From the NCBI RefSeq assembly GCF_042767895.1, contig NC_091552.1, forward strand, positions 26,157,447-26,221,446: DNA of 64,000 bases. The letters are read 5' to 3'. Both the position numbers and the translations under genes were made by a program. The notes under the pieces were generated by a model, which was given only the letters and a program-made list of their open reading frames with translations, did no database searches and was not told where the DNA came from. The DNA comes from Penaeus vannamei. Lineage: Eukaryota; Arthropoda; Malacostraca; Decapoda; Penaeidae. The first letter of the stretch is position 1. Each line of letters begins with the position of its first letter. This document shows, piece by piece, positions 40,741 to 55,900 of the stretch.

Positions 40741-43700
40741 GATGATGAAACTAGCTATAATAATTAGCATAATAATTATTATAACTGCAATAGTGATGAT
40801 AATAATGATGATAATCATGATGATAATGACTATAATGATAATAATCATAGGAATAATGACAGTAATGATAATAATGATGATAATGATTATTATCCAGCCC
40901 ATTTATTATGAAACAAAGACCGAAAGTAATAAAATCCCAAAAGTCGAAAAAACGGCAAAATCTAGCGTATTACAGCTTATTGAGAGAAACGAAATAAAAC
41001 CTTTTCGCTTTTTATTGGTAATTAAGAGGATTTTACCATTAATTCAAGTAATTGTGATGATTTTCATGATAATTCCTTCATTATATGCAATAATGATGAT
41101 AATTATGATGATAATAACAATGATAATGACAAAAATAATGAAAATAATGATAAAATCATAATTATAATGATAATTTTGGTAATTACTGCAATAAAAGAAA
41201 TAATCAACACAATTCCAATAATTTTCAGACAAATAATGACAATAGAAATAATAATAACATTATTATCATTGTCATTATTATTATAACAATTGTCATTATT
41301 ATTTCTAGAATTATCATTATTGCTACTATCATTATAAAAATAGTTATGAAGAAAATAGTTATAATGATTAGCATAATAATCATTATAACTGCAATAATGA
41401 TGATAATGATGATAATCATGATGATAATGACTATAATGATAATAATCATAAGAATAATGACAGTAATGATAATAATGATGATAATAATTATTATCCAGTC
41501 CATTTATAATGAAATAAAGTCCAAAAGTAATAAAATCCCAAAACTCGAAAAAGGGAAAATCTAGCGTATTACATCTCTATTGAGAGAAACGTAAAAAAAA
41601 CATTTCGGTTTTTATTGGTAATTATGAGGATTTTAACATTAATACAGGTAATTGTGATGATTTTCATGATAATTCCTTCATTATATGCAATAATGATGAT
41701 AATTATGATGATAATGACAATGATAATGACAATAATAATGATAATAATGATAAAATCATAATTATAATGATAATTTTGATAATTACTGGAATAATAGCAA
41801 TGATCAACTCAATTCCAAGAATTTTCAGACTAATAATGACAATAGAAATAATAATATCCTTATCATTGTCATTATAATTATTACTATTGTCATTATTATT
41901 TATAAAATTATTATTATTGCTATTTTCATTATAAAAAAAATTATGATGATGAAAATAGTTATAATAATTAGCATAAAAATCATTATAACTGCAATAATGA
42001 TGATAATAATGATGATAATGACTATAATGATAATAATCATAAGATTTATGAAAGTAATGATAATAATGATGATGATAATTATTATCCAGTCCATTTATAA
42101 TGAAATAAAGGCCAAAAGTAATAAAATCCAAAAAGTCGAAAAAACGGCAAAATCTAGCGTATTACAGACTTTTGAGAGAAACGTCGAAAAAACCCTTTTC
42201 GCTTTTTATTGGTAATTATGAGGATTTTTACATTAATACAGGTAATTGTGATGATTTTCATGATATTTCCTTCATTATATGCAATAATGATGATAATAAT
42301 GATGATAATGACAATGATAATGACAATAATAATGATAATAATGATAAAATCATAATTATAATGATAATTTTGATAATTACTGCAATAATAGCAATGATCA
42401 ACTCAATTCCAATAACTTTCAGACTAATAATGACAATAGAAATAATAATATCATTATCATTGTCATTATAATTCTTACTATTATCATTATTATTTATGAA
42501 ATTGTCATTATTGCTATTATAATTATAAAAATAGTTATGATGATGAAAATATTTATAATAATTAACATAATAATCATTATGAAGGCAATAATGATGATAA
42601 TAAGGATTATAATCATGATGATAATGACTATAATGATAATAATCATAAGAATAATGGCAGTAATGGTAATACTGATGATAATAATTATTATCCAGTCCAT
42701 TTATAATGAAATAAATGCAAAAAGTAATAAAATCCTAAAAGTCGAAAAAAACGGCAAAATCTAGCGTATAACACCCTTTTGAGAGAAACCTAAAAAAAAA
42801 AACCTTTTCGCTTTATATTGGTAATTATGAGGAATTTAACATTCAGGTAATTGTGATGATTTTCATGATAATTCCTTCATTATATGCAATAATGATGATA
42901 CTTATTATGATAACGACAATGATAATGACAATTTTGATAATAACTGCACTAATGGCAATAATCAACTCTATTCCAATAATTTTCAGACTAATAATGACAA
43001 AAGAAATAATAATAACATCATTATCATTGTCATTATAATTATAACTATTATCATTATTATTTCTAAAATAATCATTATTGCTATTATCATTATAAAAATA
43101 GTTATGATGATGAAAATAGCTATAATAATTAGCATAATAATAATTATAACTGCAATAATAATGATAATTATGATGATGATCATGATGATAATGAATATAA
43201 TGATAATAATCATAAGAATAATGACTGTAATGATAATAATGATAATTATTATCCAGTCCACTTATAATGAAATAAAGGCCAAAAGTAATAAAATCCCAAA
43301 AAAAAAGGCAAAATCTAGCGCCTTTTGAGAGACACGTCGAAAAAAAAAACTTTTCGATTTTTATTGGTATTTATGAGGATTTTTACATTAATTCAGGTAA
43401 TTGTGATAATTTTCATGATAATTCCTTCATTAAATGCAATAATGATGATAATTATGATGATAATGACATGATAATGGCAATAATAATGATAATGATAAAA
43501 TAATAATTATAATGATAATCTTGAAAATTACTGCAATAATTGCAATAATCAACTCTATTCCAATAATTTTTAGACTAATAATGAAAATAGAAATAATAAC
43601 ATCATTATCATTGTCATTATAATTATTACTATTCTCATTATTTATGATAATCATGATAATGACTATAATGATAATAATCATAAGAATAATGACAGTAATG

Positions 43701-46700
43701 ATAATAATGATGATAATAATTATTATCCAGTCCATTTATAATGAAATAAAGGCCAAAAGTAATAAAATCCCACAAGTCGAAGAAACGGCAAAATCTAGCG
43801 TATTAGAGCCATTTGATAGAAACGTCGAAAAAAACATTTTATCTTTTTATTGGTAATTATGAGGATTTTTACATTAATTCAGGTAATTGTGATAATTTTC
43901 ATGATAATTCCTTCATTAAATGCAGTAATGATCATAATTATGATGATAATTACATGATAATGGCAATAATAATGATAATGATAAAATCATAATTATAATG
44001 ATAATTTTGATAATTACTGCAATAAAATCAATAATCAACTCTATTCCAATAATTTTCAGATTAATAATGACAATAAAAATAATAATAACATCATTATCAT
44101 TGTCATTATAATTATTACCATTGTCATTATATCTCTAAAATTATTATTATTAGTTTTATCATAATAAAAATAGTTATGATGAAAATAGCTATGACAATTA
44201 GCATAATAATTATTATAACTGCAATAATGATGATAATGATGATAATCATGATGATAATGACTATAATGATAATAATCATAAGAATAATGACAGTAATGAT
44301 GATAATGATGATAATAATTACTATCCAGTCCATTTATAATGAAGTAAGGGCTAAAAGTAATAAAATCCCAGAAGTCGAAAAAACGGCAAAATCTAGCGTA
44401 TTGCAACCTTCTGAGAGAAACATCGAAAAAAAAAATATTTCGCTTTTTATTGGTAATTATGAGGATTTTAACATTAATTCAGGTAACTGTGATTATTTTC
44501 ATGATAATTCCTTCATTATATGCAATATTGATGATAATTATGATGATAATGACAATGATAATGACAATAATAATGATAATAATGATGAAATCATAATTAT
44601 AATGATAATTTTGATAATTACTGCAATAATAGCAATAATCAACTTTTTTCCAATAATTTTCAGAATAATAATGACGATAGAAATAATAATAACATCATTA
44701 TCATTTTCATTATATTTATTACTATTGTCATTATTATTTCTAAAATTATCATTATTGCTATTATCATTATAAAAATAGTTATGATGATGAAAATCGGTAT
44801 AATAATTAGCATAATAATCATTATAACTGCAATAATAATGATAATTATGATGATAATCATGATGATAATGAATATAATGATAATAATCATAAGAATAATG
44901 ACATTAATGATAATAATGATGATAATAATTATCCTTCAGTCCATTTATAATGAAATTAAGGCCAAAAGTCATAAAATCCCCTAAGTCGAAAAAACGGCAA
45001 AGTCTAGCGTATTACAGCCTTTTGAGAGAAACGTCGAAAAAAAATCTTTTCGTTTTTTTTTTTTTTGGTAATTATGGCGATTTTTACATTAATTCAGGTA
45101 ATTGTGATGAATTTCATGATAATTCCTTCATTATATGCAATAATTATGATAATTATGATGATAATGACTATGATAATGGCAATAATAATGATAATAATGA
45201 GAAAATCATAATTATAATGAAAATTTTCATAATTACTGCAATAATAGCAATAATCAACTCTATTCCAATAATTTCCATACTAATGATGAATATAGAAATC
45301 TGGCGTATTACAGCCTTTTGAGAGAAACATCGAAAAAAAACCTTTTCGCTTTTTATTGGTAATTATGAGGATTTTAACATTAATTCAGGTAATTGTGATG
45401 ATTTTCATGATAATTCCTTCATTATATCCATTAATGATGATAAATATGATGACAATGACAATGATATTGACAATAATAATAGTAATAATGATAAAATCAT
45501 AGTTATAAGCATTTTGATAATTACTGCAATAATAGCAATAATTAACGCTATTCCAATAATTTTTAAACTAATAATGACAATAGAAATAATAATAACATCA
45601 TTATCATTGTCATTATAATTATTACTGTTGTCCTTATTATTCCTAAAATTATCATTATTGCTATTATCATTATAAAAATAGTTACGATGATGATAATAGC
45701 TATAATAATTAGCATAATGATCATTATAACTGCAATAATGATGATAATAAGGATGATAATAAGGATGATAATGACTATAATGATAATAATCATAAGAATA
45801 ATGACAGTAATGATAATAATTATAATCCAGTCCATTTATAATGAAATAAAGGCCAAAAGTAATAAAATCCAAAAAGTCGAAAAAACGGCAAAATCTACAG
45901 TTTTACAGCCTTTTGAGAGAAACGTCGAAAAAAAAGCCTTTTCGCTTTTTATTGGTAATTATGATGATTATAACATTAATTAAGGTAATAGTGATGATTT
46001 TCATGATAATTCCTTCATTATATGCAATAATGATGATAATTATGATGACAATGATAATGACAATGATAATGACAATAATGATAATTACTGCACTAATAGC
46101 AATAATCAACTCTATTCCAATAATTTTTAGACTAATAATGACAATAGAAATAATAATAACATCATTATCATTGCCTTTTGAGAGAGACGTCGAAGAAAAA
46201 CTTTTCGCTTTTTATTAGGAATTATGTGGATTTTAACATTAATTCAGGTAATTGTGAGGATTTTCATGATAATTACTTCATTATATGCAATACTGATGAT
46301 ACTTAATAATCATAGGAATAATGAAAGTAATGATAATAATTATAATCCAGTCCATTTATTATGAAATAAAGGCCAAAAGTAATAAAATCCCAAAAGTCGA
46401 AAAAACGGCAAAATCTACTGTATTACACCCTTTTGAGAGAAAGGTCGAAAAAAAACTTCGCTTTTTGTTGGTAATTATGAGGATTTTAACAATTCAGGTA
46501 ATTGTGATGATTTTCTTGATAATTCATTCATTATATGCAATAATGATGATAATTATGATGATAATGACAATGATAATTACAATAATAATGATGATAATGA
46601 TAAAATCATAATTATAATGATAATTTTGATAATTACTGCAAAAATAGCAATAATCAACTCTATTCCAATAATCTTTAATAATGACAATAGAAATAATAAT

Positions 46701-46916
46701 ATCATTATCATTGCCATTATAATTATTACTATTGTCATTATTATTTCAAAAATTATTATTATTGCTATTATCATTATAAAAATAGTTATCGTGATGAAAA
46801 TAGTTATAATAATTAGCATTATAATCATTATAACTGCAATAATGATGATAATAATGATGATAATCATGGTGATAATAACTATAATGATAATAATCATAAG
46901 AAGAATTACAGTAATA
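40741..46916 (+). repeat. A-family satellite array, plus orientation
   Basis: About ten A units with cores of the GAGAGAAACGTCGAAAA type at roughly 600-bp spacing; examples lie near 40,980, 41,580, 42,174, 42,780, 43,326, 44,412, 45,021, 45,320, 45,914 and 46,434. Some units are shortened by internal deletions, for example the ~300-bp spacing ending at 45,320, where a unit body jumps from TGAATATAGAAATC into the core, and a jump from CATTGCC to TTTTGAGAGAGACG near 46,174. No B units are present before the array inverts at 46,916. No gene is present. Confidence 0.91.
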
Positions 46917-49900
46917 TTATGCTAATTATTATAGCTATTTTCATCATCATAACTATTTTTAAAATGGTAATAGCAATAATGATAATTTTAGAAATAAAAA
47001 TGACAATAATATTAATTATAATGACAATAATAATCATCACAATTACATGAATTAATGTTAAAATCCTCATAATTACCAATAAAATGCGAAAGGGTTTTTT
47101 TTCGACGTTTCTCGCAAAAGGTTGTAATACGCTAGATTTTGCCGTTTTTTCGACTTTTGGAATTCTATTACTTTTAGCCTTGATTTTTTAATAAATGGAC
47201 TGAATAATTATTATCCGATTTTATTATCATTACAGTCATTATTCTTATGATTATTATCATTATAGTCATTATTATCATGATTATCATTATTACCATCATC
47301 ATTGCAGTTATAATCATTATTATGCTAATTATTATAGCTATTTTCATCATCATAACTATTTTTATAATGATAATGGCAATAATGATAATTTTAGAAATAA
47401 TAATGACAACAATATTAATTATAATGACAATGATAATGATGTTATTATTATTTCTATTGTCATTATTAGTCTGAAAATTACTGGAATAGAGTTGATTATT
47501 GCTATTATTACAGTAATTATCAAAATTATCATTATAATTATGATTTTATAATTATTATCATTATTATTGTCATTACTATAATCATTATTGCTTATAATGA
47601 AGGAATTATAAAGAAAATCATCACAATTACATGAATTAATGCTAAAATCCTCATTATTACCAATATAAAGCGAAAAGGGTTCTTTCAATGTTTCTCTTCG
47701 AAGGCTGTAATTCGCTAGATTTTGCCGTTTTTTCGAGTTTTGGGATTTTATCACTTTTTGCCTTAATTTCATTATAAATGGACTGGATAATCATTATTAT
47801 CATTATTATTACTGTCAGTAATCTTATGATGATTATTATAGCCATTATCATCATGATTATCATCATTATTGCAGTTATAATGATTATGCTAATTATTATA
47901 GCTATTTTCATCATCATAACCATTTTTATAATGGTAATAGCAATAATGATAATTTTAGAAATAATAATGACATTAGTGATAATTATAATGACAATGATAA
48001 TGATATTATTTATACTGTCATTATTAGTCTGAAAATTATAGGAATACAGTTGATTAGTGCCATTATTGCAGTATCATGTAAAATATAATTATAATTATGA
48101 TTGTATCATTATTATCATTATTATTGTCATTATCATTGTCATTATCATCATAATTATCATCATTATTGCATATAATGAAGGAATTATCATGAAAATTATC
48201 ACAATTACCTGAATTGATTTTAAAAACCTCATAATTACCAATAAAAAGCGAAAAGTTTTTTTTGAGGTTTCTCTCAAAAGGCTTTAATACGCTACATTTT
48301 GCCTTTTTTCGACTTTTCGGATTTTATTACTTTTGGCCTTTAATTCATTATAAATGGAATGGATAATAATTATTATCATCATTATTATCATTACTGTCAT
48401 TATTCTTATGATCATTATCATTATAGTCATTATCATCATGATTATCATCATAATCATTATTGCAGTTATAATGATTATTATGCTAATTATTATAGCTATT
48501 TTCATCATCATAACTATTTTTATAATGATAATAGCAATAATGATGATTTTAGAAATAATAATGACAATAGTAATATTATTGGAATAAAGTTGATTATTGA
48601 TATTATATCAGTAATTATCAAAATTATCATTATAACTATGATTTTCTCATTATTATCATTATTATTGTCATTATCATTGTCATTATCATCATAATTATCA
48701 TTATTGCATATAATGAAGGAATTATCATGAAAATCATCACAATTACCTGTATTAATGTTAAAATCCTCATAATTACCAATAAAAAGAGAAAAGGGTTTTC
48801 TTCGAAGTTTCTCTCAAAAGGCTGTAATACGCTAGATTTTGACGTTGTTTCGACTTTGGGGATTTTATTACTTTTGGCCTTTATTAAATTATAAATGGAC
48901 TGGATAATTATTATCACCATTATTATCATTACAGTCATTATTCTTATGATTACTATGATTTGAGTCATTATCATCATGATTATCATCATTATTATCATCA
49001 TTATTGCAGTTATAATAATCATTATGCTAATTATCATAGTAATAATCATAATGACAATTATAATGATGTTATTATTATTTCTATTGTCATTATTAGTCTG
49101 AAAATAATTGGAATAGAGTTATTATTACTATTTTTGCAGTAATTATCAAAATTATCATTATAATTCTGATTTTAGCATTGTTATCATTATAATTGTCATT
49201 ATCATTGTCATTATAATCATAATAATCATAATTATTGCATATAATGAAGGAATTATCATGAAAATCATCACAATTACGCTAGATTTCGCCGTTTTTTCGA
49301 CTTTTACTACTTTATGCCTTTATTTCATTATGAATGGACTGGATAGTAATTATTATCATTACTGCAGTTATAATGTATGTTATGCTAATTATTTTCGTTA
49401 TTTTCATCATCATACCTTTTTTATGATAATAGCAATAATGATAGTTTTATAAATAATAATGACAATGGCAATAATTATAATGACAATGATAATGATGTTA
49501 TAATTATTTCTATTGTCATTATTAATCTGAAAACTATTGGACTAGAGTTAATTATTGCAGTAATTATCAAAATTATCATTATAATTATGATTTTATCATT
49601 ATTATCATTATTATTGTCATCATCATCATAATTATCATCATTATTTCATATAATGAAGGAATTATAAAAATCATCACAATTGCCTGAATTTATGTTAAAA
49701 TTCCCATAATTACCAATAAAAAGCGAAAATGGCTTTTATTCGACGTTTCTCTCAAAAGGCTGTAATACGCTAGATTTTGCCATTTTTTGAAATTTGGGAT
49801 TTTATTACTTTTGACCTTCATTTCATTATAAATGGGCTGGATAGTAATTATTATCATCATTTTTATCATTACATTCATTATTCTTATGATTATTATCATT

Positions 49901-52900
49901 ATAGTCATTATCATCATTATTATCATCGTTATTGCATTCATAATGGTTATTATGTTAATTATTATAGCTATTTTCATTATCATAACTGTTTTTATAATGA
50001 TAATACAAATAATGATAATTTTAGAAATAATAGTGACAAAAGAAAAAATTATAAAGACAATGATAATGATATTATTATTTCTATTCTCATTATTAGTCTG
50101 AAAATTGTTGGAATAGAGTAGATTATTGCTATTATTGAAGTAATTATTAGAATTATCATTATAATTATGATTTTATCATCATTATCATTATTATTGTCAA
50201 TATCATTGTCAATATCATCATAATTATCATCATCATTGCATATCATGGAGGAATTATCATGAAAATCTTCACAATTACCTGAATTAAGGTTAAAATCCTC
50301 ATAATTACCAATGAAAATTATCGTCATTATCATCATGATTATCATCATTAATATTATCTATATTGCAGTTATAATGATTATTATACTAAATATTATAGCC
50401 AATTTCATCATCATAACTTTTTTTTATAATGATAATAGCAATAATGATAATTTTCGAAATTATAATGGCAATAGTAATGATTATAATAATAATGAAAAGG
50501 GTGTTATTATTTTTATTGTCATAATTTGTCTGAAAATTATTGGAATAGAGTTGATTATTGCTATTATCGCTGTAAATATCAAAATTATCCTTATAATTAT
50601 GATTTTATCAATAATATCATTATTATTGTCATTATCATCATAATTATCATCATTATTGCATATAATGAAGGAAATATCATGAAAATCATCACAATTACTT
50701 GAATTAATGTTAAAATTCTCATAATTACTAATAAAAACCGTTTTTTTTCGAAGTTTCTCTCAAAATTGTGTAATACGCTTGATTTTGTCGTTTTTTCGAC
50801 TTTTTGGATTTTATTACTTTTGGCCTTTATTTCATAATAAATGGACTGGATAATTATTATCATCATTATTATCATTACTGTCATTATTCTTATGATTATT
50901 ATCATTATAGTCATTATCATCATGATTATCATGATTATCATCATCATTATTGCAGTTATAATGATTATAATGCTAATCATTATAGCTATTTTCATCATCA
51001 TAACTATTTTTATAATGATAATAACAAAAATGATAATTTTAGAAATAATAATGACAATAGTAATAATTTTAATGACAATGATGATATTTTTATTTCTATT
51101 GTCATTATTAGTCTGAAAATTAATGGAATAGAGTTTATTATTGTTATTATTGCAGAAATTATGAAAATTATCATTATAATTATGATTTTTAAATTATTAT
51201 TATCATTGTCTTTATCATCATAATTATCATCATTATTGCATATAATGAAGGAATTATGAAAATCATCACAATTATCTGAATTAATGTTAAAATCCATATA
51301 ATTACCAATAAAAAGCGAAAAGGTTTTTTTCGATGTTTCTGTCAAAAGGTTGTAATACTCTAGATTTCCACGGTTTTTCTTCTTATGGGATTTTATTACT
51401 TTTGGCCTTTATTTCATTATAAATGGACTGGATAATTATTATCATCATTATCATCATATATGTCATTATTTTTATGATTATTATCATTATAATCATTATC
51501 ATCATGATTATCATCACTATTATCATCATTATTGCAGTTATAATGATTATTATGTTAATTATTATAGCTATCATCATAACTATTTTTATAATGATAATAG
51601 CAATAATGATAATTTTAGAAATAATAATGACAATAGTAATAATTATAATAATGATATTATTATTATTATTGTCATTATTAGTCTGAAATTATTGGAATAG
51701 AGTTGATTATTGCTAATATTGCAATAATTATCAAAATTATAATTAAAATTATGATTTAATATTTATTATCATTATTATTGTCATTATCATTGTCATTATC
51801 ATCATAATTATCATCATTATTGGATATCATGAAAATCCTCAAATTTACCTGAATTAATGTTAAAATCCTCATAACTACAAAAAAAGCAAAAAGTTTTTTT
51901 TTCGACGTTTCTCTCAAAAGGCTGTAATACGCTAGATTTTGCCTTTTTTCGACTTTTGGGCTTTTATTACTTTTAACATTAATTTCACTAAAAATGGACT
52001 GGATAATAATTATTATCATCATTAGTGTCATTATTCTTAATATTATTACCATTATTGTCATTATCATCATGATTATCATCATTATTAATATCATTATTGC
52101 AGTTATAATGAGAGTATGCTAATAATTATAGCTATTTTCATCATCATAACTATTTTTATAATGATAATAGCAATAATGATAATTTTAGAAATAATAATGA
52201 CAATAGTAATAATTATAATGACAATGATAATAATGCTATTATTATTTCTATTGTCATTATTAGTCTGAAAAGTATTGGAATAGATTTGATTATTGCTATT
52301 TTTCATGTAAATATCAAAATTACCATTATAATTATGATTTTATCATTATTATCATTATTATTGTCATTATCATTGTCATTATCATCATAATTATCATCAT
52401 TATTGCATATAATGAAGGAATTATCATGAATATCATCACAATTACCTGAATTAATGTTAAAATCCCCATAATTACCAATAAAAAGCGAAAACGAATTTTT
52501 TCGACGTTTCTCTCAAAATGCCGCTTTTTTTCTCTCTCTCAAAAGGCCATATGCCGTTTTTTTAGCTTATGGGATTTTATTACTTTTGGCCTTGATTTCA
52601 TTATAAATGGAATAGATAATAATTATTATCATCATTATTATCATTACTGTTATTATTCTTATGATTATTATCATTATAGTCATTATTATCATGATAATTA
52701 TCATTATTATCATCATTATTGCAGTTATAATGATTATTATGCTAAGTATTATAGCTATTTTCATCATCAAAACCATTTTTATAATGATAATAGCAAAAAT
52801 GATAATTTTTGAAATAATAATGACAATAGTAATAATTATAATGACAATGATAATGATGTTATTATTATTTCTATTGTCATTATTTTTCTGAAAATTATTG

Positions 52901-55900
52901 GAATAGAGTTGATTATTGCTATTATTGCAGTAATTATGAAAATTATCATTATAATTATGATTTTATCATTATTATCATTATTATTGTCAATATCATTGTC
53001 ATTATCATCATAATTATCATCATTATTGCATATAATGAAGGAATTATCATGAAAATCATCACAATTACCTGAATTAATGTTATAGTCCTCATAATTACGC
53101 ATAAAAAGCAAAAATTGTTTTTTTTCGACGTTTCTCTCAAAAGGCTGTATTACGCTAGATTATGCCGTTTTTCGACTTATGGGATTTTATTACTTTTAAC
53201 ATTTATTTCATTATAAATGGACTGGATAATCATTATCATCATTATTATCATTACTGTCATTATTCTTATGATTATTATCATTATAGTCATTATCATCATG
53301 ATTATCATTATTATCATCATTATTGCAATTATAATTATTATTATGTTAATAATTATAATGACAATGATACGGATGTTATTATTATTTATATTGTCATTAT
53401 CATTTTGAAAATAATTGTAATAGTGTTGATTTTTACTATTATTGCAGTAATTATCAAAATTATCATTTTAATTATGATTTAATCATTATCATTATTATTG
53501 TCATTATCATTATCATCATAATTATCATCATTATTGCATATAATGAAGGAATTATCATGAAAATCATCACAATTACCTGAATTAATATTAAAATCCACAT
53601 AACTACCAATAAAAGTAATACGCTAGATTTTGCCGTTTTTTCGACTTTGGGGATTTTATTACTTTTGGCCTTTATTTCATTATAAATGGACTGGAAAATT
53701 ATTATCATCATTATTATCATTATTGTCATTATTCTTATGATCAATTTCATTATAGTCATTGCCATCATGATTATCATCATTATTATCATCATTATTGCAG
53801 TTATAATGATTATTATGCTAATTATTATAGCTATTTTCATCATCATAACTATTTTCATAATGATTATAGCAATAATGAAAATTTTAGAAATAATAATGAT
53901 AATAATAATAATTATGATTACAATGATAATTATGTTATTATTATTTCTATTGTCATTATTATTCTGAAAATTGGAATAGAGTTGATTATTGCTATTAATG
54001 CTGCAAATATCAAAATTATCATTATGATTATGATTTTATCATTATCATTATTATTGTCATTATCATCATAATTATCATTATTATTGCATATAATGAAGGA
54101 ATTATCATGAAAATCATCACAATTACCTGAAATAATGAAAAGATTTTGCTGTTTTTTCGACTTATGGGATTTTATTACTTTTTGCATTTATTTTCATTAT
54201 AAATGGACTGGTTAATAATCATTATCATCATTATTATCATTAATGTCATTATTCTTATGATTATTATCATTATAGTCATTATCATCATGATTATCATCAT
54301 TATTATCATCATTATTGCAGTTATAATGATTATTATGCTAATTGTTATAGCTATTTTCATCATCATAAAAAATCTATAATGATAATAGCAAAAATGAAAA
54401 TTTTAGTAATAATAATGAAAATAGTAATAATTATAATGGCAATGATAATGATGTTATTTTTATTTCTATTGTCATTATTTGTCTGAAAATTATTGGAATA
54501 GAGTTAATTATTGCTATTATTGCAGTAATTATCAAAATTATCATTATAATTATGATTTTATCATTATTATCATTTTTTTGTCATTATTATTGTCATTATC
54601 ATTATAATTATCATCATCATTGCATATAATGAAGGGATTATCACGAAAATCATCACAATTACCTGAAGCAATGTTAAAATCCTCATCATTACAAATAAAA
54701 AGCGAAAAAGTTTTTTTTTCTGATGTTTCTCTCAAAAGGCTAGATTTTGCCTTTTTTTTTTTGACTTTTGGGATTTTATTACTTTTAACCTTTATTTTAT
54801 TATAAGTGGACTGGATAATAATTATTATCATCATTATTATCATTACTGTCATTATTCTTATGATTATTATCATTATTGTCATTATCATCATGATTATCAT
54901 CATTATTAATATCATTATTGCATTTATAATGATTATAATGCTAATTATTATAGCTTTTTCCATCATCATAACTATTTTTATAATGATAATAGCAATAATA
55001 ATAATTTTAGAAATAATAATGACAATAGTAATAACTATAATGACAATGATAATGATATTATTATTATTTCAATTGTCATTATTAGTCTTTATTGTAATAG
55101 AGTTGATTATTGCTATTATTGCAGTGATTATCAAAATTATCATAATAATTATGATTTTATCATCATCATTATTATTGTCATTATCATTGTCATTATGATC
55201 ATAATTATCATCATTATTGCATATAATGAAGGAATTATCATGAAAATCATCACAATTACCTGAATTAATGTTAAAATCCTCATAATTACCAATAAAAAGA
55301 AAAAGGAGTTTTTTTCGACGTTTCTCTCAAAAGACTAATAGTAATACAAAGACGAATAAATAAAATAAATAAAACACTAAGACTAATACGTTCGATTTTG
55401 CCGTTTTTTCGACTTATATGATTTTATTACTTTTTGCCTTGATTTCATTATAAATGGACTGGATAATAATTATCATCATTATTATCATTACAGTCATTAT
55501 TCTTATGATTATCATTATTGTCATTATCATCATGATTATCATCATTATTATTGCAGTTCTAATGATAACTATACAAATTATTATAGCTATTTTCATCATC
55601 ATAACTATTTTTATAATGATAATAGCAATAATGATAACTTTAGAAATAATAACGACAATAGTAATAATTATAATGACAATGATAATGATGTCATTATCAT
55701 TTCTATTGTCATTATTTGTCTGAAAATCGATTATTGATTATTGAGTTGATTATTGCTATTTTTATCATTACTGTCATTATTCTTATTATTTTTATCATTA
55801 TAGTCATTATCATCATGATTATCATCATTATTATCATTATTATTGCAGTTATTATGATTATTATGCTAATCATTATAGCTATTTTCATCATCATACCAAT

